NCBI GenBank assembly: GCA_021234155.1
Contig: JAJEKV010000005.1
Coordinates: forward strand, 6,739,216 to 6,803,215
Reading direction: 5' to 3'
Length of the DNA: 64,000 bases
Source: Isoetes taiwanensis
Lineage: Eukaryota; Streptophyta; Lycopodiopsida; Isoetales; Isoetaceae
This document shows positions 1 through 9,432 of the stretch, piece by piece. Each line of letters opens with the position of its first letter. The first letter of the stretch is position 1. The position numbers and the translations under genes are program-made. Below the pieces are notes generated by a model. That model saw nothing but the letters and a program-made list of their open reading frames with translations, made no database searches and had not been told where the DNA came from.

Positions 1-40
1 GCTAGTCGTCATTTCTTTTGCTAGTCGTCATTCATCTTTG
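1..40. repeat. 20-bp tandem direct repeat
   Basis: Two adjacent copies of a roughly 20-bp unit with the shared core gctagtcgtcatt open the window. The left copy may continue outside the window. No function is suggested. Confidence 0.5.
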
Positions 41-61
41 TTTCTTCCATTTTTTTTCTTT

Positions 62-410
62 ATGCTTTGTTGCCGCTGGAGAGAGGCAAAAAAAAAATGA
101 AAAAAAAAAATAAAGAAGCACAGAGCAGAATTTAGAGAGGCACCGGAATGGAAGGATTTAGAGAAAGGAGACTATGAAAGGCGATAGAGGCAAAAACCTG
201 CTCTTCCTGTTTGGATTAAAGCCAAGGAACGGAGCTTGGATATGGCGCTCAAATGTGCTTGTATGGAGAGGAGCCCTAGCATGCTTTGTTGCATTGCTGC
301 CGAGAGGCAAAGAAAAGAATGGAAAAAAATAAATAAAGGAGCACAGAGCAGAGGTTAATGAGGCACCGGAATGGAAGGAATTAAAGAAAGGATTTAGAGA
401 AAGGAGGATT
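62..410. repeat. Imperfect duplicated non-coding module
   Basis: A block starting with atgctttgttgc, followed by an A-rich stretch, a GAGGCAC motif and GGATTTAGAGAAAGG-like runs, occurs at about 62-175 and again at about 281-410. The second copy carries extra iterations of the GGATTTAGAGAA motif. A related GGATTTAGAGA string recurs near 1168. I see no gene in 1-500. The pattern looks like decayed repeat DNA. Confidence 0.45.
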
Positions 411-514
411 TAGAGAATGGAAGGAAGGATTTAGAGAAGGATTTAGAGAAAGGAGGCGAAGCCCTCAAGGCCTTTGTTGCACACGGTCTTAGGGAGCACA
501 CGCCGAAGCCGGAT

Positions 515-856
515 TCAACCCTCTGCCGGAAGGAGCTGGGTTACCTGATTAAGTTGAATGTCATCTTCTGAATCTTCTTCCTCTGAAAGGGCAACAATAT
601 CAGGGATCAGAGGAGGCTGCTCCACGATTTTAGCACTGCTGCTGCATGGGGCAATAGCTGGAATGAACTTCTTGATCCCAGGATCATTCTTATCTCTGTT
701 GGGATCTAGCCCATGCTGCCTACATAATTCCAATAGTTGACGTTTTGTGGGTTGTGTCCCATCATGTTCCAGGCCATGCTTTCTCAAAAATTCAATAAGC
801 TTGGGCCTGGTTTGGCCTTTGTTGGCTGCTCCTTCCGGTCTGCCTGCTTTGCTCAT
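515..856 (-). CDS. Hypothetical 113-aa acidic-tail protein, possibly a TE exon
   Basis: I do not recognise the family. The frame opens at an ATG at 856 and runs 113 codons. Residues about 1-20 are basic. Residues about 17-52 contain two similar helix-like segments, LIEFLRKHGLE and LLELCRQHGLD, suggesting an internal duplication of a short helical motif. The C-terminal third is acidic (SEEEDSEDD) followed by a Gln/Leu-rich tail. A good TATA box lies 33-40 bp upstream of the ATG, which supports transcription from the minus strand and this start. No intron signal was worked out, and the flanks look repetitive. It could be the first exon of a transposon-encoded gene or a chance frame. The overlapping plus-strand frame at 558-740 is treated as a shadow. 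Confidence 0.35.
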   Translation of the reverse strand: MSKAGRPEGAANKGQTRPKLIEFLRKHGLEHDGTQPTKRQLLELCRQHGLDPNRDKNDPGIKKFIPAIAPCSSSAKIVEQPPLIPDIVALSEEEDSEDDIQLNQVTQLLPAEG

Positions 857-888
857 TCTGTGCCTTAGTTAGAATGACAGCATACTTG

Positions 889-896
889 TATTTATA
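889..896 (-). promoter_or_regulatory. TATA box upstream of the 113-aa frame
   Basis: On the minus strand the sequence reads TATAAATA, with its proximal edge 33 bp upstream of the ATG at 856. With the usual TATA-to-start distance of about 30 bp, the 5' leader would be only a few bases. Position and match are seen directly; promoter activity is inferred. Confidence 0.35.
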
Positions 897-939
897 GATC
901 AAATTGTTTCCAACGTGGCCTCCTTATGGAGCCCTAAGC

Positions 940-1560
940 ATCGATTATTCAGCATTTTACAAGAACCTGTAAGTGTCTAAATCCGTTATGTCTGGCAGAG
1001 GGCATGACGGCGACCCAGGCCCATCTGCCGTGTGCCACACATCCGGGAGGCGATTCAACCCTGGTGCTGCCCAAACCAGAGCACAAGGGTAATTGGCTAA
1101 GATGGGCGCAAGACACTACAGCAGAGGAAGCTATGGCCATTCTGGCCGAGATAAGCTATGGAATGAAAGGATTTAGAGATAAGCAGCGGCCTCCAGTTTT
1201 GAGCTCGGTATGGAGCTTAAATGTGCTTCCGGTTTTGGATTTGGGTTTCTCCTTGTGTTTGATGTGGAAGATGTGGCCAGCAAATCGCCTTTCTTGCCTT
1301 TCTTGCATGGTAGCAGATGAAGAATCGCCTTTCTTGCATGGTAGCAAAGCCATGGTAGCATACAAGCTTCTGAATGCTCTCACTTTTCGCCTGAATTGGG
1401 TCTTTGTTTCTGAAAAAACCCCAGAGCAGCTGCATGACCATTTCTTCCCATTGATGAAGGGATGCTTCATTCTCGACTACCGAGTCGAGAATGGAGGCAC
1501 TTGTGTTGTGTTGTATTTGGGCTTAGTTGTGTATTTGGGCATGCCAAGGATTACTATTTA
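940..1560. other. Non-coding stretch, no gene supported
   Basis: Overlapping frames exist on both strands (a 185-codon plus frame and a 104-codon minus frame), but neither shows a recognisable domain. The stretch holds a direct repeat with the core tcgcctttcttgcatggtag at about 1305-1345. Parts resemble the repeat blocks at 180-300. I see no supportable gene. Confidence 0.4.
1468..1493. other. Perfect hairpin, 11-bp arms
   Basis: CATTCTCGACT is followed after a 4-base loop (accg) by its exact reverse complement AGTCGAGAATG. It could be a structured end of a decayed mobile element or an RNA stem. No other boundary was found. Confidence 0.6.
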
Positions 1561-1639
1561 AGTTAGTCATCATTTTACATCCACTTCACATCATGAGAGG
1601 GGAGAAAATGATGTTTACAATTCAACATGCACATGCAGT

Positions 1640-1713
1640 CCATGCACATTCTCGCCTTGCACATTCTCGGCTTGGCTTCAGTCCATGCACATTCTCGCCT
1701 TGCGAGGCGAGAA
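1640..1713. repeat. Short repeats and a 9-bp-arm hairpin
   Basis: The string catgcacattctcgccttgc and variants occur three times. The last copy runs into a perfect hairpin at 1692-1713 with arms TTCTCGCCT and AGGCGAGAA and loop tgcg. No gene is seen here. Confidence 0.5.
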
Positions 1714-1865
1714 ATGGTCTAAGGCTAAATTAATTAATTGTATATATTGACTCGTAAATGTTTCTCTAATTTATATATTTAATTACATTGACAACTCTAA
1801 TTAATTAATTTGTAATTTATTTATTTATTTATATTATGAATATTGTATTATTATTTTTATTTTGG

Positions 1866-2232
1866 AGGGGGTGGGGGAGACTCCCTCCCCTTGCCACTTC
1901 CCTCCCTCCTTGTTCTCCCTCCCTTGCCCTTCCCTCCCTTGCCCCTCTTCTCACCCCCTTTCCGACTCACCTCCCCTTGCACCCTCCTCTCACCTCCCTT
2001 GCCCCCTCTTCTCCCCCCTTTTTTTCAACTCACCTCCCCTTGCACCCTCCTCTCACCTCCCTTGCCCCCTCTTCTCCCCCCTTTGAACTTCCTCCCTTGC
2101 ACCCTCCTCTCACCTCCCTTGTCCCTCTTCTCACCCCCTTTTCGAACTTCCTCCCTCCCCCTTCTTCTAACTTAACCCCTTCCTTACTTCTCTCAACTTC
2201 TCCCCAACTTCTCCCCTTCCCCTCCCCCTGAT
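1866..2232 (-). repeat. Pyrimidine-rich minisatellite, period about 60 bp
   Basis: The plus strand is almost pure C/T. A unit with the core accctcctctcacctccctt recurs at about 1981, 2044 and 2101, giving periods of 63 and 57 bp, with further decayed copies before and after. This is the only long pyrimidine tract on the plus strand; every later tract has purines on plus. Proline/serine-rich frames through it are not regarded as genes. Confidence 0.75.
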
Positions 2233-2413
2233 CTAACAACGATTCAATGAAAAAAAATTTGTCTGTATGAGTCCCATTTTCAGTCTGAGTCCCAAAATTC
2301 GAGATTTGTCCCACTTTAATTAAATACGCCTTGAATGCAGTGTTGCAGTGTATTATTGCTCTGGAGCAGGTTAAAGTGCGGGAGGCACGTGTGAAGGCAG
2401 CCCTTACCTGATT

Positions 2414-2434
2414 GATAGATAGATAGATAGATAG
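2414..2434. repeat. (GATA)n microsatellite
   Basis: About five perfect copies of the tetranucleotide gata. It is a simple repeat between the minisatellite and the LINE remnant. Confidence 0.85.
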
Positions 2435-2559
2435 TAGTTTTAACGTCACGCCACTAGGCAGCATCCTGATTGAAGGAGGGGGACACAAGTTCGTCGGTGT
2501 TCTTCAGAGCAGCTAGGCAGCGGCGATATGCAGCATCTATGGCGTCCCTTGCTTTGCCC

Positions 2560-5265
2560 GATGGCGGACTTTGGAGGATCCCGCTGATTTGCAGAGGTAT
2601 GTGCATGCCCATTTCTCGGGGTTTTCGCAGACAAGACTCTTCCCTATGAGCGGGGAGATGCGGGGAGCTTGTTTTGGGGGTCATTAAGCCATCTATTCTC
2701 CTCACCAAATGAGAGAGCTTAGAGCGAGGAAGCTCTCGTAGAGGATTTAGCTAGGCGGCATGTATGTGCATGGCCAAGGATAAATGTCCTAGGCTGGATG
2801 GCATCCCCGTGGAGTTCTTTTCGGACTTATTGGGAGTGGGCTGGTGAGTCGGTGTACCAGTGTACCTTGAGTTGTCGCAGGTCTTCTCAAATGGATAGGA
2901 TCTTGAATACCGCATGCATTTCCTTGATTCCTAAGGTTAAGCAGCCTTCTACTATTAATGATTGAAGGCCTATCTCCTTGTTGTTCTCTGTGTATAAGAT
3001 TATTGCGAAAGCCCTGGCAGAGAAGTTGAAGCCGGTGTTGACTTCTTCCATTAGTAAGGTGCGATCACGGGTTTGTCCCCGGGAGGAACATTTTGACTAA
3101 TGTTGCCGCAGCTTATGAGGGCCTTTATTGGGCCAGAAGAACAGGGCAAGGCATTGCCTATCTTAAGCTTGACTTTGCCAAAGCTTATGATAGTGTCCGT
3201 TGGGAGTTCTTGTCTGCCATGATGTTAGCGTTGGGCTGTGGTCCACGCTTTACAGAGAAACGATCATGAAGCCGCATAGGTCAAGACCGCTACTGTGGTG
3301 TGGTGTGGTGAACCCTCCGCCTTTTCTCCTTAGGCGTAGGGGTGCGTCGAGGTGCCCCTTTGGCCGCCGTTTTGTTTACGATTGTGGCGGAGGCACTGTC
3401 TCAGTTGTTTTTGGCTGCAGTGGAGGAGGGAGTGGTGGATGGGCTTCGGATGCAGGATGGTAGCCAGCAGATTATTAACCAGTTTACCGATGACATTTTC
3501 CTCTTCTTGGTGGCAGAAGAGAGGAATTTGTAGAATGTGAAGGGTTTGTTGGATACTTTCTCCTTGGCCTCAGGCATTCTTCTGAATTGGGGTAAGTGCT
3601 CCGCATTATGGGCCCAAATTGACTCCGCCTCCCCTTGTTTGGCTCTATTCCCTTGGAAGGTGCTTCCAGGTAATGTGTGTACTAAGCTGTTGGGTATTCC
3701 CTTTGGAGGGGATGTTTCCATGGGGAGGGTATGGGATGAGATTTTGCAGGGGTTGCAGAGACACCTCAATTGGTGGAAGGGTAGCAAGTTGTCCATGGCA
3801 GGTAGGATCACTGTTGCCAAGTCAGTACTTTGTAGCACTCATGTGTATCGGAGATTCGCGATGCTAGCTCCCCGAGGGTAAGATACTGTGGCTTTGGATA
3901 AGATTGTTCAAATTTTTGTGTGGGGCGGGGATGATGAAGGGGCGGTTGTTAAAGTGGCTTGGTGGAAGTGTCTCCATACGAGAGGATGGGGGCTTGGCCA
4001 TTCCGGATTTAGCGCCGCATAGTAAGGTGTTGGTCTCCAAGTTTGTTTGGAGCATTCTGCAGGATGGAGCATCTTCTCCTAGTCTTGTTTGTTGTTGCGA
4101 TCTCTTCACCATTGTGTGGCGTTTGGGAAGCCGATGCATTGCATGTGGAGTTGCCACGGCACGTTGTATGGTCTCGGCCTTTCCCACATGCATCCCCTTT
4201 TCTCCACCGGAGTGTTGCGGCTTGGGATCATGTGAGTGTGCTCTTCCACTAGATTATGCCTCGGTTTATCACCACTCTTCTCCTTTCTTGTGGGTTCCTT
4301 TACCCCGCACACTTGCCCTTGGCTGCCATCGTGCATGCTCTGGACCTTGAGCCGCTTGGCGGCGAAGCCGCCTCTCACCTTGGAGGATTGGTATTGGGGT
4401 GGTCAGCTAGCTTCGTGGGAGTTCTTTCGAGCTTCGCTTTTTAGGGGCGCTGGACCGGCTATCTAGGAGCACGTGGCAGGGAGTATTCCGCTACACATAC
4501 CTATAGTCCCTCAGGATGATGTGGTGGTGTAGGTTTGGAAGGTTCATCCGGATGTTGTGTCTTCTTGCTTTGTGCGGTCTTCTTACCGGTGCTTGCTATT
4601 CATGACGACCTTTGCCCCTTCGTGCAAGTGGTCTCTGCAGCCTTCCTGTTCGATGGCGCTCGATTTGGGCGTGGACATGGAGCTCACTTCCCACCGAAGG
4701 TTAGGGTGCTTCGGTGGCGGTGGTGCACCGGCCGTATCGTGGTGAATGCCCTTGTGAGTCCGTTTAGGCCGGGTGTGAGCCCTCTCCCCTTGTTGTGGCC
4801 TTCATCGTGAGACCGTGGAGCATTGTGCGGTTTTATGCCCTCACTTGCGGGCTGCCCGGGATTGGGTTAGGGCTCGTTTCAAGTGAGATTGACTAGCCCG
4901 CCAGATTCTTTGCTTCATGTGTATCCCGGTGCTTGGCCGCTCTTGCGGCAGCAAACCTTGCATCTGTCGTGGCTTGGTTGGTGTGGCCTGATTTGGATGC
5001 GGCGGCGGTTGTGGATCTTCGAGGATTGGCACTGCGGCCTCTCGATTCCTCGACTTCGGTACAAGCTATTTCAAAGCTTTACGGTGTTCCCGGGAGTAGT
5101 AGAGCGGAAGTTTGCCATTTGGCGGGACTTCTTGGGTGTTGTAGATGGTGATGGTGGGTTTGTACAGCGGTGGGGATTGCGATTTTTCCGTGAGTTTGTT
5201 GTGGAGTGTCGAGGTATCGGCCGTCTCTTTAAGGGCGATTCTCCTTCCTCCTCACTTGCTTTGTA
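2560..5265 (+). pseudogene. Decayed plant-type LINE (RT and zf-RVT), non-LTR retrotransposon
   Basis: This is the ORF2-like polyprotein of a non-LTR retrotransposon, normally making cDNA at the target site. RT motifs appear in order but in different frames: LDGIPVEFFSDLL (about 2794), ISLIPKVKQPSTIND followed by a stop where the family has Trp, then RPISLLFSVYKIIAKALAEKL (about 2968-3030), GFVPGRN, DFAKAYDSVRWEFL (about 3170-3212), RRGAPLA, and FTDD (3483-3494) in place of the catalytic F/YADD. A thumb-like stretch with LGIPFG and LSMAGRITVAKSV follows up to about 3880. A zf-RVT-like segment ETVEHCAVLCPHLRAA lies near 4809-4856. Several frameshifts and stops make it inactive. The 5' limit near 2560 is uncertain. 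The last frame ends near 5265, and the A/T-rich 3' tail is interrupted by a Helitron at 5321. Confidence 0.85.
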
Positions 5266-5429
5266 ACATTACCATTCTTTTAATATATTAATGACACAGT
5301 TCTTCAAAAAAAATATATCATCTAATATAATAACAAAATACCGCGTTGTAACGAATGTAACTCCACCCCCATCTACGGCCTGCGTGGCGCCACTTGGCGC
5401 GATCCGGACGGCTCTAACGCACTCTTCAC

Positions 5430-5443
5430 GCGCCACGTGGCGC
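5430..5443. promoter_or_regulatory. G-box palindrome GCGCCACGTGGCGC
   Basis: A perfect 14-bp palindrome centred on CACGTG, the core bound by plant bZIP and bHLH factors. Shorter versions are kept in other Helitron 5' domains at 9044-9053, 9822-9831 and 36632-36637. Binding is inferred from the motif only. Confidence 0.5.
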
Positions 5444-5496
5444 GATCCTAGGCCCTCCTCCTTTTTTCTAACCACTATCTAAAATTTTATGTTGCA

Positions 5497-5562
5497 TGGT
5501 GGATTCGAACCCAAGACTAGCCCCCCATACCCCCCAATTCTATCCACTATGCCAAGCATTTC
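5497..5562 (-). other. tRNA-like module with pol III A and B boxes
   Basis: On the minus strand an A-box-like TTGGCATAGTGG (5544-5555) precedes a perfect B box GGTTCGAATCC (5501-5511), the layout of an internal pol III promoter. No complete acceptor stem was found, so this is a tRNA-derived or SINE-like remnant. Related modules occur in most Helitron 5' domains of the window, always on the minus strand. Confidence 0.6.
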
Positions 5563-5710
5563 TTCTTCAATAAAATATGTGGCTCACATATAGTTAAGGT
5601 GGGTGCCACAGGCCTATGTACATGTCTCCCATGCCTATGAAAGGCTAGGATGTTGCCAAGTGGCACAATCTTGGCCGTGGGTAAGTGCATCCACCCAAAA
5701 ATAGCAACAT

Positions 5711-7265
5711 TCAAGCATGTGGCAAAGAGAAGAGAGGAGGGAGAAGAGAGAGAGAGAGAGAGGAATAGAAAAGAGAGAGAAAGATAGAGAGAGAAGGGAG
5801 AAATAGAGAGAGAGGAGAGAAATAGGAGAGAGAGAAGGAAAAAAAGGAGACAGAGAAGAGAGAAAGGGAAGAGAGAGGGGGGAGGGAGGGAGGGGAAGAG
5901 ACATGGGACAGAGTGAGAGGGGGGAAAGAAGAGAGAGGAGGGAGAAGAGAGAGAAAGGAATAGAAAAGAGAGAGAAAGATAGAGAGAGAGGGGAGAAATA
6001 AAGAGAGAGGAGAGAGATAGGAGAGAGAGAAAGAAAAAAGGGGAGAGAAAGGGGGGAGAGAGAGAGAGAGAGAAGGGGGGATAAAGACAAAGAGAACAGA
6101 AGAGAGAGGAGAGAGAAAGAGAGGAGAGAAGAGAGAGAAGAGAGCTGAAAGAAGAGAGGAGAGAGAGGAGAGAGAAGAGAGAGGAGAGAGGGAAGAAAGA
6201 GGAGAGAGAGAGAGAGGAGAGAGAGAAGACAGGCAGAAGAGAGGAGAGAGAGAGGAGACAGAGAGAGAGAGAGAAGAGAGGGGAGGGAGGAGAGAGAGAG
6301 GAGAGCAAGGAGGAGAGAGAAGAGAGAGAAGATAGAGGCAAGAGAGAGGGGGAGAGAGAGGGAAAGAAGAGAGAGGAGAGAGAAGAGGAAAAGGGAGAGA
6401 GAAGAGAGAGGAGAGAGAGAGAGAAAGATAGAGAGAGAGAGGGGAGAAATAGAGAGAGAGGAGAGAGATAGGAGAGAGAAGGAAAAAAGGGGGAGAGAGA
6501 GAGGAGAGAGAGAAAACAGGGAAGAGAGACAGAAAAGAGGAGAGAGAGAAGAGAGAGAAAAATAGAGAGAGAGGGGAGAAATAGAGAGAAAGGAGAGATA
6601 GGAGAGAGAGAAGGAAAAGGGGAGAGAGAGAGGAGAGAGAGGAGAGAGGGGAGGAGGAGAGAGAGAGAGAGAGAGGAGAGGGGAGGGAGGAGAGAGAGAG
6701 GAAGAGAGAGGAGAGAGGAGAGAGAGAGAGAGAAGAGAGGGGAGGGAGGAGAGAGAGGGAGAGAGAAGAGAGAGGAAGAGAGGGGAGAGAAAGAGAAGGG
6801 GAAAGGAGAGGGAAGAGAGGAGAGAGAGAGAAAGATAGAGAGGAGAGAGAAGAGGGAAATGGGAGAGGGAAGAAAGAGGAGAGAGAGAGAAATATAGAGA
6901 GAGAGGGGAGAAATAGAGAGAAAGGGGAGAAATAGAGAGAGGCGAGAGAGATAGGAGAGAGAAGGAAAAAAGGAGGGAGAGAGAGAGAGAAGAGAGAGAA
7001 GAGAGGAAAGAGAGACAGAAAAGAGGAGAGAGAGGAGAGAGGAGAGAGAGAGAGAGGAGAGAGGAGAGAGAAGAGAGGAAGGAGAGAGAAAGGAGAGCGG
7101 AAGAGAGAGGAGAGAGAAGAGAGAGAGGAGGGAGAAGAGAGAGAAGAGAGAGGGAAGAGAGAGGAGAGAGAGAGGGGAAAGAATAGAGAGGAGAGAGATG
7201 AGAGAGAGAGGAGAGAGAAGAGAGAAAAGGAGAGGAAGAGAGAGGAGAGAGAAAAGGGGGGGGGG

Positions 7266-7318
<53 letters not shown>

Positions 7319-8014
7319 AAGATAAAGAGAAGAGAAGAGAGAGGAGAGAGAAAGAGAGGAGAGAGGACAGAGGAGAGAGAGAGAAGAGAGGAAAGAGAAA
7401 GAAGAGAGAGGAGAGAGAAAGAGAGGAGGAGGAGAGACAGAGGAGAGAGAGGAGAGAGAAGAGAGACAGAGGGAGAGGGAAGAAAGAGAAGAGAGGGATA
7501 GACAAAAAGAGAGGAGAGAGAAAGACAGGAGGGAGGAGAGAGAGATGAGAGAGAGAGGAGAGAGAAGAGAGAAAGGGAAGAGGGAAGAGAGAGGAGAGAG
7601 AGACAAGAGAAAAGAGAGAAAGAAAGATAGGGAGAGAGGGGAGAAATAGAGAGAGAGGAGAGAGATAGGAGAGAGAGAAGGAAAAAAGGGAAGAAAGAGA
7701 AGAGAGAAAGCGGGGAGAGAAAGAGAAATGGGAGAGGGGAGAAATAGAGAGAGAGAGAGAGATAGGAGAGAGAGGAAGGGGGGAGAGAGAGAGAGGGGGG
7801 GAGAGGAGAGAGAAAAGAGAGGAGAGGAGAGAGAAAGAAGAGAGAGGAGAGAGAAGAGAGATAGAGGGAGAGAGAGAGAGGAGAGAGAGAAGAGAGGGAA
7901 AAGAGATAGAAGAGAGGAGGAATAAAGCTAGAGAGAGAAGATGGAAAGATAGAGGGGGAGAGAGATGAGAGAGAGAAAGGAGAGAGGAGAGAGGGAGAGA
8001 GACAGGGAGGAGAC

Positions 8015-8073
<59 letters not shown>

Positions 8074-8762
8074 AAAAAAGAGAGGGGAGAGAGAAGAGAG
8101 AGAGGAGAACTGAAAGAGAGAGAGGGGAAGAAGAGAGAGAAGAGAGAAGAGAAAAAGGAGAAAGGGAAGAGAGAGGAGAGGGAAGAGAGAGAAGGGAGAA
8201 GAGAAAGAGAGAGAGGAATAGAAAAGAGAGAAAAATAGAGAGAGGGAAAAACTAGAGAGAGAGGAGAGAGATAGGAGAGAGAGAAGGAAAAAAGGGGAAA
8301 GAGAGAAGAAAGAAGGGGGGAGAGAGAGAGAGAAAGGAAAGAGAGAGAGGAGAGAGGAGAGAGAGGGGATGAAGAGAGAGGAGAGAGAAGAGGAATAGAG
8401 GGAGAGGAGAGAGAGAGAAGAGAGAAAGAGAGAAACAAAGAGAGAGGAGAGAAAAAGAGAGGAGGGAGGAGAAATGAGAGAGGGAAGAGACATGAGAGAG
8501 AGAGAGAGGAGAGAGAAGAGACTGGAGGAAGAAAAGAGAGAGGGGGATAGAAAAGAGAGAAAGATAGAGAGAGACGGGAGAAATAGGGAGAGAGGAGAGA
8601 GATAGGAGACAGAGAAAGACAAAAGGGGAGAGAGAGAGAGGAGATAAGAGGGAGAGGAGAGAAGAGAAGAGAGAGGGGAGAGAGAGAGAGAAGAGAGAGG
8701 AGAGAGAATAGAGAGTACAGAGAGAAGGGGAGAGAGAGCAGAGAAAGGAGAGAGAGGAGAGA
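5711..8762 (+). repeat. GA-rich polypurine tract, about 3.05 kb
   Basis: Almost pure A/G on the plus strand, with GAGA runs, short G runs (for example 7256-7269) and perfect (GA)n stretches near 7270-7314 and 8022-8068. It is not random. A module of about 90-100 bp, reading aggaatagaaaagagaga, then gaaatagagagagag, then gagatagg, then gaaggaaaaaagg, recurs many times. Long frames on both strands are composition artefacts. Confidence 0.9.
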
Positions 8763-8796
8763 GAGATGCTAGAAAAGGGAAGGGGCTCAGCCAAAA

Positions 8797-8945
8797 ATGT
8801 TAATGGGGTCCAAATCGAGGCGAGGCCGGCCGGAGGCCGGCCGAGCCGAGAAATACTACAAAAAAGAAGGGCATGGGTTGGTCCAGATCGAGGCGAGGCC
8901 GGCCGGAGGCCGGCCGAGCCGAGGAATGGTGTAAAAGAAGGCCGG
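8797..8945 (+). repeat. CpG-rich palindromic 3' module, two 74-bp copies
   Basis: The 19-bp near-palindrome GGCCGGCCGGAGGCCGGCC occurs at 8824-8842 and 8898-8916 inside a 74-bp direct repeat that also carries a tactacaaaaaagaagggca-type string. It can fold into a strong stem just before the CTAG end, the position of a Helitron 3' hairpin. Related modules lie at about 17878-17935, 29280-29370, 30160-30240, 32740-32830, 43040-43110 and 45950-46010. Confidence 0.7.
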
Positions 8946-8953
8946 GCCCTTTT

Positions 8954-8959
8954 CTAGTC
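8954..8959 (+). other. Head-to-tail Helitron junction CTAG|TC
   Basis: The 3' CTAG of one copy (8954-8957) is followed directly by the 5' TC of the next (8958: TCCTATATAATAAAAG). The same junction type occurs at 21235-21240, 37695-37700 and 43212-43217. Confidence 0.7.
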
Positions 8960-9130
8960 CTATATAATAAAAGAATAGCGTCCGTCTGTGAGTGAGTGAG
9001 TAAGTAAGTAAGTATTTCACACCCCATCTACGGTTGAGGATGCGCCACGTGGCTTGATCTGGGCCGTCCATGGGCCTTGGCCTCCCAAAAGCTCCCAAGT
9101 TTGGTGGACAAAATTTTTTTTGTTTACCAG

Positions 9131-9185
9131 GGACTTGAACCCTGGACATTGCCCCTCAAACCCCCCACCCTTACCACTAGACCAA
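9131..9185 (-). other. tRNA-like module 1 of the type II Helitron 5' domain
   Basis: Minus strand: A-box-like TTGGTCTAGTGG (9174-9185), then B box GGTTCAAGTCC (9131-9141). The B box sits in a perfect T-arm with 5-bp stem CAGGG/CCCTG and 7-base loop TTCAAGT. Decayed copies: 9908-9963 (tandem duplicate), about 21400-21455, 24813-24870 and 43333-43385. Confidence 0.65.
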
Positions 9186-9295
9186 CCAGTCTTTTCTTAA
9201 AAGAATAGGGAGTCCATGCTTAGTTAAGGCTGGGGCAATGGAAATTCCTTTGCTTAATTAAAAGCCTTGGTGTGAAAGCTTTTTTGGTTTGGAAG

Positions 9296-9350
9296 GGATT
9301 CGAGCCCTGGGCTGTGGCACCCCAGCCCTGAATCTCAACCACTAGGCCAA
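9296..9350 (-). other. tRNA-like module 2 of the type II Helitron 5' domain
   Basis: Minus strand: A-box-like TTGGCCTAGTGG (9339-9350), then B-box variant GGCTCGAATCC (9296-9306). It differs from module 1, so two tRNA-like units lie in series. Copies at about 10075-10130 (duplicate), 21575-21620 and 24975-25035, the last two heavily changed. Confidence 0.6.
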
Positions 9351-9432
9351 GCATTAGTTCCTTAAACAATATGATGATTTCAACATTGTTAAAGGTGGGG
9401 CATAGGCAAGATTTAAAGCATACGCAATCCTA

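Larger units (their letters stand above)
5321..8957 (+). mobile_element. Non-autonomous Helitron with GA-tract core, 3637 bp
   Basis: The left end reads A|TCTAATATAATAA and the right end CTAG|T, matching the Helitron rule of insertion between A and T with 5'-TC and 3'-CTRR ends and no duplication. The 5' domain (5321-5710) has a G-box palindrome and one reversed tRNA-like module. The core is a 3-kb purine tract. The 3' domain (about 8797-8957) holds two CpG-rich palindromes shortly before CTAG, as expected for a Helitron 3' stem-loop. No coding capacity is visible. It sits in the 3' tail of the LINE, so it is younger than that element. Mobilisation would need a RepHel in trans, such as the gene at 12450-17615 once was. 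Confidence 0.75.

Noticed and set aside
1004-1561. 185-codon plus frame and overlapping 104-codon minus frame
   Set aside because: No recognisable domain, mutual overlap, and internal direct repeats; neither can be preferred.
1836-2488. Proline/serine-rich plus frames and a glycine-rich minus frame
   Set aside because: They follow the pyrimidine minisatellite exactly and change character at its borders.
5547-8794. Very long minus-strand frames (up to 995 codons) of Ser, Leu, Phe and Pro, and similar frames in every GA tract to 46.1 kb
   Set aside because: They are translations of (CT)n DNA, occur in several frames at once, and have no domain or stop avoidance beyond composition.
9131-9185. 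Functional tRNA gene
   Set aside because: A and B boxes and a T-arm are present, but I could not pair an acceptor stem or place a clear anticodon arm, and the unit is repeated inside Helitrons.
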